NCBI GenBank assembly: GCA_030266845.1
Contig: JAJDIT010000002.1
Location: forward strand, 96,139 to 160,138
Source: Acholeplasma sp. OttesenSCG-928-E16
GTDB taxonomy: Bacteria; Bacillota_I; Bacilli_A; Acholeplasmatales; Acholeplasmataceae
Direction: 5' to 3'
Length of the DNA stretch: 64,000 bases
How positions within the stretch are numbered: position 1 is the first letter of the stretch; the number at the start of each line of letters is the position of its first letter. Of the stretch, positions 8,284-16,894 are shown piece by piece. Position numbers and translations under genes: made by a program. The notes below the pieces were generated by a model that was given only the letters and a program-made list of their open reading frames with translations, made no database searches and was not told where the DNA came from.

Positions 8284-10029
8284 TTAGTATTGATAATTCT
8301 TTGCTTGACTTGAAAATAACTTATAATAAAGACTGTTTGTTTTTTTCATTAAGTTACTGTGTTTATCAAAATCGACTACTCTACCATCATCAATTACTAG
8401 CACTTTATCGCAAAAAACTGAAGAACTCATGCGATGAGAAATATAAATAGCCGTTTTATCTAACACTAGATTATTAAAGTTTTGATATATTTCCGCTTCA
8501 GCTATTGGATCTAGCGCGGAGGTTGGTTCATCTAATGCTATGAAAGAGGAATCTTTATATAACGCTCTTGCGATTGCTATTTTTTGCTCTTCTCCCCCAG
8601 ATAGATTGATTCCATCTTCACTAAATGCCTTTGATACATTTGAATCTATCCCATTTTCTAATGATTTTATTTTCTTGCTTAGGCTTATTTCCTCTATAAC
8701 TTCCATCGCTTTTTCCTTGTCATCTAGATTGCCAGCTATGTTTTCAAAAATTGAATATGCAAACAATTTATAATCTTGAAAAACTGCTGAAATTGCTTCA
8801 AAATAACTTTTTAACTGATATTTATTGATATCTATACCATTTATTAGAATGCACCCTTCTAAGACGGGATATAATCTCATAAGTAGCTTGACCATCGTTG
8901 TTTTACCTGACCCATTTAGTCCAACCATGCTAATTTTTTCTTTATTGTTTATTTTAAACGATACATTTTTTAGAATATAAATATCAGTATTTGGATATTT
9001 AAACGAAACGTCAGAAAATTCGATTGTCTTGATATCCTTTAATATAATATCGCCTTCATCAAGCTTTGATTTTAAGTCTAGAAGTTCTAGTAATGGTTCA
9101 AGATAAAAAATTGATGACTTTAGTTCGATAATTGTGTCAAAAAGTGTATTGGCAGTCTTTGATAATTGAGCTGCGGTACCAATATATAAACTAAAATTTC
9201 CGATGCTGATTCGATTTGATATACTTCTAATGGCAATTAAAGCGTATGTAACTCCAGTTTGAAGATAATTGATAATGCTTAATGCCACTCCCATCATAAG
9301 ATATTTCTTGTTTACCTTTTTGATCTCTTTTACGATATCTTTTTGATGATCAATATATTTATCGACCATTAAACTTCCGATATTTGAAAGTCGGAATTCC
9401 TTTCCCTTTTTGTCATCCAAGATAGTACGAACATGATATCCCAACTTCCTATTGATAGGAATCAGTTTTTGTCTAAAATTAAATTGTGTTTTCATAGATG
9501 CAAAATTAACTAGTACAGTTAAACCAATTGAGGCAATTATCACTGTTAATATTATCCAATCAAACGAAATAATAATTGCTGCAAATGAAGCAATTGAAAA
9601 TATCGCCGTTACAAAGTTTGCAATAGAATATAATATCGAATAAATAACCCCAAAATTATTAATAGCAAAAAAGGCTCTTTCTTTTAAATCTAGGTATTTT
9701 GGATCTTCTAAATAATGATATGGCAAACTCATCAGTTTTTCAGCAAGAATCATTTGGACTTTACTATCTAATTTGTTTCTTGATACATCAATTAGTTTAT
9801 CAAACAACCTGACAAGGAAATTAATCAATAAGTTTATTAGAACCACGATCGCCACTAGATATATTGTTTTAAATAGCTCTCCAACTAACAATGCATCCAC
9901 AATAAACTTGACAGAATAAACATTATATACGGTAAGTGATGCTGCAACCAAGGAACTTAGGAGCATGTATAAGAAGAATTTTTTCTCGATTCTAAAACAA
10001 AGACTAACGAATTTAAATAGTTTCTTCAT
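8284..10029 (-). CDS. ABC exporter half-transporter (permease-ATPase)
   Basis: 581 residues: six transmembrane helices in the first 300, then an ATPase domain with Walker A GLNGSGKTT, signature LSGGEEQKIAIARA, Walker B FIALDEP and an H-loop (YISHR). It overlaps the preceding exporter gene by 17 bases and has AGGAGG before its ATG. The pair should form a heterodimer exporting a peptide, lipid or drug; both ATPase sites appear intact. The substrate is unknown. No peptide precursor was recognised nearby. Confidence 0.88.
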   Translation of the reverse strand: MKKLFKFVSLCFRIEKKFFLYMLLSSLVAASLTVYNVYSVKFIVDALLVGELFKTIYLVAIVVLINLLINFLVRLFDKLIDVSRNKLDSKVQMILAEKLMSLPYHYLEDPKYLDLKERAFFAINNFGVIYSILYSIANFVTAIFSIASFAAIIISFDWIILTVIIASIGLTVLVNFASMKTQFNFRQKLIPINRKLGYHVRTILDDKKGKEFRLSNIGSLMVDKYIDHQKDIVKEIKKVNKKYLMMGVALSIINYLQTGVTYALIAIRSISNRISIGNFSLYIGTAAQLSKTANTLFDTIIELKSSIFYLEPLLELLDLKSKLDEGDIILKDIKTIEFSDVSFKYPNTDIYILKNVSFKINNKEKISMVGLNGSGKTTMVKLLMRLYPVLEGCILINGIDINKYQLKSYFEAISAVFQDYKLFAYSIFENIAGNLDDKEKAMEVIEEISLSKKIKSLENGIDSNVSKAFSEDGINLSGGEEQKIAIARALYKDSSFIALDEPTSALDPIAEAEIYQNFNNLVLDKTAIYISHRMSSSVFCDKVLVIDDGRVVDFDKHSNLMKKTNSLYYKLFSSQAKNYQY

Positions 10030-11800
10030 AAAAAACCTCCTCTTGGTAATATTTCCCTTGAGTTATAAATAAATCATAATATGTTCCCTTTAATGCCATC
10101 AGCTCATCATGTGAACCGTATTCTTTAACTCCTCCATCTTCAAATAAGGCAATTTTGTCACAAAATTTCGTGCTTGTTAAACGGTGAGATATATAAATTG
10201 ATGTTTTTTTATCAACTAGACTATCAAAATTTTTATAAATATCCGCCTCAGCTAGGGCATCAAGAGCGGCGGTTGGTTCATCTAGTATAATCGCATTACC
10301 ATTTTTATATAAAGCTCTTGCAATCGCTAATTTTTGGATTTCTCCACCTGATAGTTCAACACCGGTTTCATCGATGACTTTCAACAACTGATGATCATAC
10401 TTATTTGGAAGGCTTTCAATCTTTTCTTTTAGGCCAACTTTTTCTAGGCACTCAATTCCCTTTTTAAAAGCTTCTTTTGACTTATCATTTCCAATGACGT
10501 TTTCTAATACACTTGCGGCATATAAATGAGTATCTTGGAAAACAACGCTAAACATTTTTCGATATTCAGGTGGTGAGAATTCTTTTAAATTAATTCCATT
10601 GATAAAAATATCGCCCTCTTCTAGATTAAATAACCCAGTAAGAAGTTTGACAAATGTTGTTTTTCCACAGCCATTTAGTCCAACAATCGCCAACTTTTCA
10701 TTTTTTTTAATCATGAAATTGAAATCTTTTAAAATGTATTTATCGGTTTTTGGATATTTAAAACTGACATTCCTAAACTCAATTTCTAGGTCATCGCTAA
10801 GTGCTTCTTTATTATTTGTTTTTCTGGTTAATTCATCAGAGTCAATAAAACTATAATAATCCTTTGTATATCTAACGTCATTAGATAAATCGGCAATTGT
10901 CCTAAAAATCTCTCTTAAACTTGTACTTAAAGAAATGATAGCAGGAATATACATCGCTACATCTGCAGCAGAGATCAATCCATCATAGAAGCTTTTAATA
11001 ACGAAAAAATAAGCGATTGAATCTTGAAGCAATAGTCCTAGTAAAGATAATAATCCGTAACTAAATCTCTTATTGGCAATATCTTTGACAACAGTTATGT
11101 AACTTTCTATTCTCTTACCTGTCTTATTTTTTAATTTTTCTTTTAAATCGTAAATTCTTATGTCTTTCCCATAACTAAAGTCACTTGTTACACCTATGAA
11201 GTAATCGAGTTTTCTCATTTCTTTAGAAAGCTGATCTCTTTTTTTAAAACGGTATCTATTAATTAATACGGTTGAGAGAATCCCAAGCCCAGCTCCTAAA
11301 AGACATCCAAAGATAACCAATATATTAAAGAAACCTAACAATAAAAAGGTCAATATTGATGTTATCAGAAGTGGCAAGATGGCATAGACATGCCTAAATG
11401 CCCCCTCGTAACCATCGTTATCATTGCTTAATGACCTAGTATAGGTATTAAACTTGTCATTAAACTCACTATCTTCTAAATTAGAAAAATCAATGTCCAT
11501 ATATTTTTTATATACTTTTTCAAACTCTCCTAATCTAACATCAACCCAAATAGGCTCCAGTTTATTCCTGCATATTATTGATATAATCGATAAGAAAAGT
11601 GAAATGGATGTTAATATAATGATTCTAATTATCACTTCATTTTGAGTTGAAGATTCAATCATGTTAATAATCATCCTCGGCATTATCACTGCGATAATTG
11701 GTAATATTCCTGCCGATATCATATTTGCAAGATAGTAAAATGGAACTAAGAACTTACTTGATTTAATCAATGTTGCAAATTGTCTTTTTAGTGTTTTCAT
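10013..11800 (-). CDS. ABC exporter half-transporter (permease-ATPase), partner
   Basis: 595 residues from the ATG at 11800, which has AAGGGG upstream; the frame extends 18 codons further but without a ribosome binding site. Six transmembrane helices, Walker A GLNGCGKTT, signature LSGGEIQKLAIARA, Walker B IILDEP. It is a paralogue of the next gene and overlaps it. Three small regulator-like genes precede it in the same direction with gaps of 66 bases or less, so exporter and regulators are probably one transcript. Confidence 0.88.
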   Translation of the reverse strand: MKTLKRQFATLIKSSKFLVPFYYLANMISAGILPIIAVIMPRMIINMIESSTQNEVIIRIIILTSISLFLSIISIICRNKLEPIWVDVRLGEFEKVYKKYMDIDFSNLEDSEFNDKFNTYTRSLSNDNDGYEGAFRHVYAILPLLITSILTFLLLGFFNILVIFGCLLGAGLGILSTVLINRYRFKKRDQLSKEMRKLDYFIGVTSDFSYGKDIRIYDLKEKLKNKTGKRIESYITVVKDIANKRFSYGLLSLLGLLLQDSIAYFFVIKSFYDGLISAADVAMYIPAIISLSTSLREIFRTIADLSNDVRYTKDYYSFIDSDELTRKTNNKEALSDDLEIEFRNVSFKYPKTDKYILKDFNFMIKKNEKLAIVGLNGCGKTTFVKLLTGLFNLEEGDIFINGINLKEFSPPEYRKMFSVVFQDTHLYAASVLENVIGNDKSKEAFKKGIECLEKVGLKEKIESLPNKYDHQLLKVIDETGVELSGGEIQKLAIARALYKNGNAIILDEPTAALDALAEADIYKNFDSLVDKKTSIYISHRLTSTKFCDKIALFEDGGVKEYGSHDELMALKGTYYDLFITQGKYYQEEVFYEETI

Positions 11801-11866
11801 TTTGATCCCCTTTTTTTTGATAGTATATGATAGTTTTTCATGAAAGCCTATCAAGTATTGCTTTAG

Positions 11867-12262
11867 TTACTCAATCACTATTTTAACGAGTGTTCCATCT
11901 GCTGTTTTAATATTGACTAATTCTCCTATCGCACCTTCATCTACCATTTTGATGATATCATCAATATTAATGTTAATATCTTGATCAGACATTTGTTTAT
12001 CTAGATTCATTGTTTTTAGTAATTTAGCAAACTCAATCGGAATTTGAATATTGACATTATCACCATCAGTGGAGTTCACTATTATCTTAATCATTTTTCT
12101 CTTTGGTGCTTTTTTTTCTTTGATAAGAGTGATATCCGTAGATCCTTGATTTTCATCTTCTTTTTTACTTTCATCCACTGCACGAAGAAGTTTTTCCGCC
12201 TCTTCTGGAGTGATTTCCTTTGCTTGCAGTAATTCTAAGATCATCATTCTTTCGCTTTTCAT
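11867..12262 (-). CDS. Small SHOCT/YvlB-N-like protein
   Basis: 131 residues. The N-terminus carries a short helical module (ILELLQAKEITPEEAEKLL) typical of the SHOCT-like/YvlB N-terminal domain; a charged middle follows, and the C-terminus ends in ADGTLVKIVIE. The C-terminal strand pattern recurs in the 120-residue protein two genes upstream, suggesting paralogy. YvlB-type proteins act in cell-envelope stress systems of Bacillota, but this role is only an analogy here. Good site AAAGGAG before the ATG. Confidence 0.55.
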   Translation of the reverse strand: MKSERMMILELLQAKEITPEEAEKLLRAVDESKKEDENQGSTDITLIKEKKAPKRKMIKIIVNSTDGDNVNIQIPIEFAKLLKTMNLDKQMSDQDININIDDIIKMVDEGAIGELVNIKTADGTLVKIVIE

Positions 12263-12275
12263 AATTTTCTCCTTT

Positions 12276-12659
12276 TTATTTATTTTTCTTTAGTATTTCC
12301 ACCGCTTCTTCCAGTGAAATTAACTTATTTTTAAGCAAATCATAAACATCAAGACTATCTCTATTGATTGGCTCCTCTACTTGATCTTCTATTTGGTACC
12401 CAAGGCTTATTATCACATCATCTAAATATTTTTTAACTGTCGGATAACTAACATTAAGATCTTTTTCAACTGCCTTTATTGAACCCTTATTTTTTAAGAA
12501 TAGTTCGACAAAGAAAAGTTGAGCATCCGTCAAATAGTCAAATTTTGATAAACGGAAACTTCCTTCTATTTTTGTATTGCAATGATCACACTGCAGTACC
12601 TTTACTTCCATGTCCCCATTACATATTGGGCATTTTGAGATTACTTTATGGTTTTTCAT
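12276..12659 (-). CDS. DUF2089-like zinc-ribbon/HTH protein
   Basis: 127 residues. Two CxxC pairs at the N-terminus (CPICNGDMEVKVLQCDHC) form a probable zinc ribbon. They are followed by a helix-turn-helix-like segment (GSIKAVEKDLNVSYPTVKKYL) and a C-terminal module ISLEEAVEILKK like that of its neighbour. This matches the DUF2089 family, putative transcription regulators found beside YvlB-like genes. Likely controls its own operon with the downstream exporters (inference). Confidence 0.75.
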   Translation of the reverse strand: MKNHKVISKCPICNGDMEVKVLQCDHCNTKIEGSFRLSKFDYLTDAQLFFVELFLKNKGSIKAVEKDLNVSYPTVKKYLDDVIISLGYQIEDQVEEPINRDSLDVYDLLKNKLISLEEAVEILKKNK

Positions 12660-12668
12660 TATTTCCTC

Positions 12669-13031
12669 CTATATAGTTTTTATCTTAACTGTGACTCCAT
12701 CATCAGTCTTTAAGTTTAGTAAAATATCTTTTGATCTAAGAATATCTTTTAAGTCTTTTTTACTTAAGTTAGAATTCTTCAAGTGTTTATCTTTAATAAA
12801 AAGAGTAATCAAGAATATCGGTATTGGTAATAAAAACACAAAACCAAGAAACCTATCTACTCCTCTTGATTCTTTTGTTTTAATTCTTAATTTGATAAAA
12901 TGAGATCTCTTTTCTCTTTTTCTTGAGTTGTTATTATAGATCATTTCATATGCTCTATTAATATCAATCTTGTTTTTTTCGACTTTCTTTAATATTTTAT
13001 TTAGTTTTCGATCTTTTTTCGTTTTTTTCAC
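12669..13031 (-). CDS. Small membrane protein of the exporter-regulator operon
   Basis: 120 residues, very basic. One transmembrane segment at about 61-78 (FLGFVFLLPIPIFLITLF), N-terminal helical module (IDINRAYEMIYN), and a C-terminus DDGVTVKIKTI resembling the end of the 131-residue protein. First gene of the run, directly behind a consensus promoter. It may be a membrane-bound member of the same regulatory set; not recognised as a named family. Confidence 0.55.
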   Translation of the reverse strand: MKKTKKDRKLNKILKKVEKNKIDINRAYEMIYNNNSRKREKRSHFIKLRIKTKESRGVDRFLGFVFLLPIPIFLITLFIKDKHLKNSNLSKKDLKDILRSKDILLNLKTDDGVTVKIKTI

Positions 13032-13085
13032 GCTATACCTTAATTTTTTTAATTTTCAAATTGATTTTATTAATTATATGATTTG

Positions 13086-13114
13086 ATTATAGCTGTGATT
13101 TTCAATATTGTCAA
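13086..13114 (-). promoter_or_regulatory. Promoter of the DUF2089/ABC exporter operon
   Basis: Minus-strand TTGACA (13114-13109), 17-base spacer, TATAAT (13091-13086): full consensus. The -35 lies in a small dyad (TTGTTGACAATATTG) that could bind a regulator. Confidence 0.8.
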
Positions 13115-13166
13115 CAATTATTTTTATTTTTTAATTAATTTTTTTAATTTCTTATTTTTAAACATG

Positions 13167-13190
13167 AAAAAAGACGAATCTAATCCGTCC
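13167..13190 (-). terminator. Terminator after recD2 and the following gene
   Basis: Minus-strand stem GACGGAT/ATTCGTC with a three-base loop and one G-U pair, followed by six U. It closes the nadD-nadE-mnmA-recD2 run. Confidence 0.7.
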
Positions 13191-13212
13191 ATAATAATTC
13201 TTGATAATTAAT

Positions 13213-13623
13213 TTATATTTTTAGGTTTGCTAAAGCGTCATCAATTTCACTTTTTGATAACTCGCTAGCAAGTGCGACAATCAAAAAATAAAATGCATAT
13301 TCTAAATTACTTTTTCTTTTTACAGAAGAAATGGCATACATCACTGCCCATAGTAGATTGCTCTTAATGATGTCTGTTTCCTTTTTGGCTTCTCTTAATA
13401 ATTGGTTGCTCTCTCTTTTTAGATCTTTTAGCGATGCCTTCTTATTTTGATAGCGGCTTAATATATTTAGTCTATCAATTATCCCGTTATAACTCAACTC
13501 TAGATGACTGATTAGCTGTAAGGATACATTTTTGACTTTATAAAGAAGGTTTAGATTTCCTTCTTTTACAATAAGATCACTAACAAAAGCTTTATATTCT
13601 TTTTTAACTACTTTTAAAGTCAT
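13213..13623 (-). CDS. Conserved-looking protein of unknown function downstream of recD2
   Basis: 136 residues, mostly helical and rich in Lys and Leu, without signal peptide, metal site or obvious DNA-binding motif. A moderately hydrophobic stretch (YAFYFLIVALASEL) near the C-terminus is probably a buried helix. AAGGAG precedes the ATG, inside the last codons of recD2, so it is co-translated with it. Not recognised; an RNA/DNA-metabolism role is only suggested by position. Confidence 0.6.
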   Translation of the reverse strand: MTLKVVKKEYKAFVSDLIVKEGNLNLLYKVKNVSLQLISHLELSYNGIIDRLNILSRYQNKKASLKDLKRESNQLLREAKKETDIIKSNLLWAVMYAISSVKRKSNLEYAFYFLIVALASELSKSEIDDALANLKI

Positions 13624-13625
13624 AT

Positions 13626-15767
13626 CTAAATTCTCCTTTCAAGTGAAGTTTTTCTTTTTTCTGATAAATTATTGGAAGCATATATTAAAAGCTTAGCATC
13701 ACCAATTATCGATAGATATTTCCTTGATCTTGTAATCGCCGTATATATTAATTCTTTTTTTAGCATGAATCGATATCCTGGTTCAATCGGCATAATAACA
13801 AACATGTATTCGCTACCTTGGGATTTATGAATACTAATCGCGTATGCTAAATTCAATTCCTCTAAATCACTTTTTAGATATTGAATCTTCTTGTTGTCAA
13901 AGTTTACAATCATATACTTATCATCATCCTTGTTATATGATATTTCCTCAACAAATCCAATATCTCCATTCATGATCTGTCTTTTTGGATCATTAACTAA
14001 CTGGATAACTTTATCACCAACATAATATTCTTTTTCTCCATATGTCATTTTATCACTTTTTTTATCAATAAAATGATTTTGTAAAGTTTGATTTATTTTA
14101 TCGATCCCAGTTAAGCCTTTGTATTGGGGAATTAGGATTTGAATATCTTCATAGATATTAAACCCTAAATCAATGGCTTCTATGACAAGCTTATTAATAT
14201 ATGAGGCCATGTCATTACTTTTTACACTTGATATGAATAACTCATCGTTTGAGGAAAGGTCCGAATATGAGAGGAGTTGGTTATTTACCTTATATGAGAG
14301 TTCGATAATCTTAGAATCGTTAGATTGCCTATGGATAACCGATAGTTTGATAGTAGGTATCTTATTAGAATTAATTAAATCTAGTAAAATTTGTCCTGGT
14401 CCTACTGATGGCAATTGATCAACGTCGCCAACAATAACTATTTTAGCGGTTGGTTTAATAGCCTCAAATAATTTGTTTGCTAAATAGATGTCAACCATCG
14501 AAAATTCATCAACAATAATTAAATCGTGGGGAAGTCTATTATCATTATCATATTTAAAGGTTCCATCAAAACTATAGCCTAATAAGCTATGAATAGTTCT
14601 TGCCTCCAAGTCTAATACCTCTTTCATTCTTTTGGCTGCTCTGCCAGTTGGAGCTGCTAATGCCACTTTTGAGGTAATATGATCATCTTTTATATTCAGT
14701 TTAAGACTTATACAAAAAACTTCTAAAAGAAGGGAAATAATGGTTGTTTTACCAGTTCCTGGTCCACCTGTGATAATTGAGATATTATTATTCATTGCGG
14801 TTGAAATGGCTTCTTTTTGTTGATCTGTATACTTAATTAAAGTTTTCTTTTCAATTAGTTCAATTAATCCTAAATAATCATCGTTAGCTTCCTGATTACA
14901 CCCTATAATTTCTTTAATCTTATTTGCGATGGATATTTCCATATTATATAGATTAGCTAAATAATAACGATCTTCTTCTAGTACTATTTTTCTTTTTTCA
15001 ATTAAAAGCAGCAAATAGTTTTCTAGGCCTACATCTAGTCTTAAATTTCTTTTAGTATAGTTAATTAAATCATCTTTAAAGACATAAGTATTTCCCTCAC
15101 TATTACACATCATATTTAGCGTATACATTATTGCGGCCTCTAATCTTCTTGGATCGTCTTCTAAAATCCCAATTTTTAAGGCAATTTCATCGGCTTTAAT
15201 GAATCCTATCCCATCGATATCATCGATTAGTTGGTATGGGTTATTTTTAATTATTTCTATGGTAAATAATTGGTACTTATTAATTAGTTTCATAGCTGTT
15301 TTGGGAGTGATGCCAAACCCGTATAATTCGATAAGGGTATTCTCATTTGTTTGGTTTTCCAATAATTCTTGATATAGTCTTTCCATTTTGATAATGTTAA
15401 ATCCTATTTCTTTAAGAATTTCTTTGTTAGCGATTATTTTGTTGATCGAATCATTGCCAAAAGCATCAACTATTTTTAATGCTGTCTTTTCTCCAATACC
15501 AGTAAAAAGACTACTTGATAAATAATTGACTAATCCTTCTTTATTTTCAAACTCTACTCTCGTAAAAGTCTCTATCTTTAGTTGTTCTCCGTATTTTTGG
15601 TTATATATATACTCGCCAGTAAATTCATATTCAAAATCAGAGGATAATTTGGGAAAATATCCGACAATCGTGATTGTTCCATGGGCCGTTTTTAAGAGAG
15701 CTATCGAATAGCCATTTTCTTCGTTATGGTATATATATCGGTTGATGTTGCCTCTTATTTTATCCAT
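13626..15767 (-). CDS. recD2: RecD2-type 5'-3' DNA helicase
   Basis: 713 residues, superfamily 1B helicase without RecBC. An N-terminal OB-like and helix-hairpin-helix region (SLFTGIGEKTALKIVDAFG, then YGFGITPKTAMKLI) is followed by Walker A GGPGTGKTT, motif II IIVDEFSM, QLPSVGPGQ and the C-terminal AYAISIHKSQGSEY motif. RecD2 acts in replication-fork and mismatch-repair maintenance in Bacillota. The start overlaps the mnmA stop (TGATGG), with no strong Shine-Dalgarno, so coupling is likely. Confidence 0.93.
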   Translation of the reverse strand: MDKIRGNINRYIYHNEENGYSIALLKTAHGTITIVGYFPKLSSDFEYEFTGEYIYNQKYGEQLKIETFTRVEFENKEGLVNYLSSSLFTGIGEKTALKIVDAFGNDSINKIIANKEILKEIGFNIIKMERLYQELLENQTNENTLIELYGFGITPKTAMKLINKYQLFTIEIIKNNPYQLIDDIDGIGFIKADEIALKIGILEDDPRRLEAAIMYTLNMMCNSEGNTYVFKDDLINYTKRNLRLDVGLENYLLLLIEKRKIVLEEDRYYLANLYNMEISIANKIKEIIGCNQEANDDYLGLIELIEKKTLIKYTDQQKEAISTAMNNNISIITGGPGTGKTTIISLLLEVFCISLKLNIKDDHITSKVALAAPTGRAAKRMKEVLDLEARTIHSLLGYSFDGTFKYDNDNRLPHDLIIVDEFSMVDIYLANKLFEAIKPTAKIVIVGDVDQLPSVGPGQILLDLINSNKIPTIKLSVIHRQSNDSKIIELSYKVNNQLLSYSDLSSNDELFISSVKSNDMASYINKLVIEAIDLGFNIYEDIQILIPQYKGLTGIDKINQTLQNHFIDKKSDKMTYGEKEYYVGDKVIQLVNDPKRQIMNGDIGFVEEISYNKDDDKYMIVNFDNKKIQYLKSDLEELNLAYAISIHKSQGSEYMFVIMPIEPGYRFMLKKELIYTAITRSRKYLSIIGDAKLLIYASNNLSEKRKTSLERRI

Positions 15768-16894
15768 CAGCTATACTTTCTTAATATTGACTTATAGTAG
15801 ACCTTATCAATAAAACCTCCTCCAAGACACACTTCTTTTAAATAAAAAGCACAGGCTTGTCCTGGAGTTACGGCTCTTACTTTTTGAGGGTATGATACAT
15901 GAATTGTTTTTTCATCAATCCATTTAATTTGGCAATCATTGTCTTCTTGACGATATCTAAATTTTGCGGTCATCTTGCCATCAATCTTTTCTCCTCGCCA
16001 AATAACATCGGTAATAATGCATGAATCACTATATAAATACTCATGATGGTATCCTGGTTCCACGAATAAAGTACGGGTGTTTAAATCTTTCCCCACGACA
16101 TACCAGGCATCAAGGTTTTCCTTTGTTCCACCAATCCCGAGCCCCTTTCGTTGACCAATCGTATAATTCATTAATCCAAAGTGATCTTTTATATATGTTC
16201 CATCAAGTCTTGTCATCGGACCTTTTTTAGCCGGTAAGTAATTTTTTAAGAAATCATTGAAATGACGTTCACCGATAAAACATATCCCTGTTGAGTCTTT
16301 CTTATCAAAGACAGGGATGTTTTGTTCTTTAGCAATTTTTCTAACCTCTTCTTTTTTAAGATTTCCAATTGGAAATAAAACCTTAGCAATCTGGTCTTCT
16401 GTTAATTGCGACAAAAAATAAGTTTGGTCTTTATTATTATCAATTGCTCTTAATAATTGGTGTTGATTATCTTGATGGCTCACTCTTGCATAGTGACCCA
16501 TAGCAAAGTAATCCGGATTAAATTGCATTGCATAATCTATGAATGCCTTAAATTTTATTTCGTTATTGCATAAAATATCTGGATTTGGAGTTCTATTTTT
16601 ATTATATTCTGATAAAAAATAGCCAAAAACACGATCCCAGTATTCATCGATAAAATCAACTCTGTGTAATTTGACATTAAAATGATCGGCGACCGCTTTT
16701 GCATCATTATAATCTTTTTCCTGACTACATACTTCATCATCTATTGTCGGATTTCCCAGCAAGTCATTGTTAGCTGTTGAATCCCAGTTACGCATAAAAA
16801 CCGCTTCAACATCATAGCCTTCTTCTAACAATAAATGTAAAGCAACAGCACTATCAACACCGCCAGATAATCCTAGTAATACTTTCTTTTTCAT
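15767..16894 (-). CDS. mnmA: tRNA-specific 2-thiouridylase MnmA
   Basis: 375 residues. Thiolates U34 of the Lys, Glu and Gln tRNAs. PP-loop SGGVDSAVAL at the N-terminus, catalytic cysteines in DILCNNEIKF and GICFIGER, and the tRNA-binding GQRKGLGIGG. The order nadD-nadE-mnmA-recD2 is held by stop/start overlaps (ATGA with nadE). Length matches the family. Confidence 0.95.
   Translation of the reverse strand: MKKKVLLGLSGGVDSAVALHLLLEEGYDVEAVFMRNWDSTANNDLLGNPTIDDEVCSQEKDYNDAKAVADHFNVKLHRVDFIDEYWDRVFGYFLSEYNKNRTPNPDILCNNEIKFKAFIDYAMQFNPDYFAMGHYARVSHQDNQHQLLRAIDNNKDQTYFLSQLTEDQIAKVLFPIGNLKKEEVRKIAKEQNIPVFDKKDSTGICFIGERHFNDFLKNYLPAKKGPMTRLDGTYIKDHFGLMNYTIGQRKGLGIGGTKENLDAWYVVGKDLNTRTLFVEPGYHHEYLYSDSCIITDVIWRGEKIDGKMTAKFRYRQEDNDCQIKWIDEKTIHVSYPQKVRAVTPGQACAFYLKEVCLGGGFIDKVYYKSILRKYS

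Noticed and set aside
8230..11800. The ABC exporter as dedicated exporter of the acyl-transfer operon product
   Set aside because: A strong terminator and a separate promoter lie between the two operons; adjacency alone is weak evidence.
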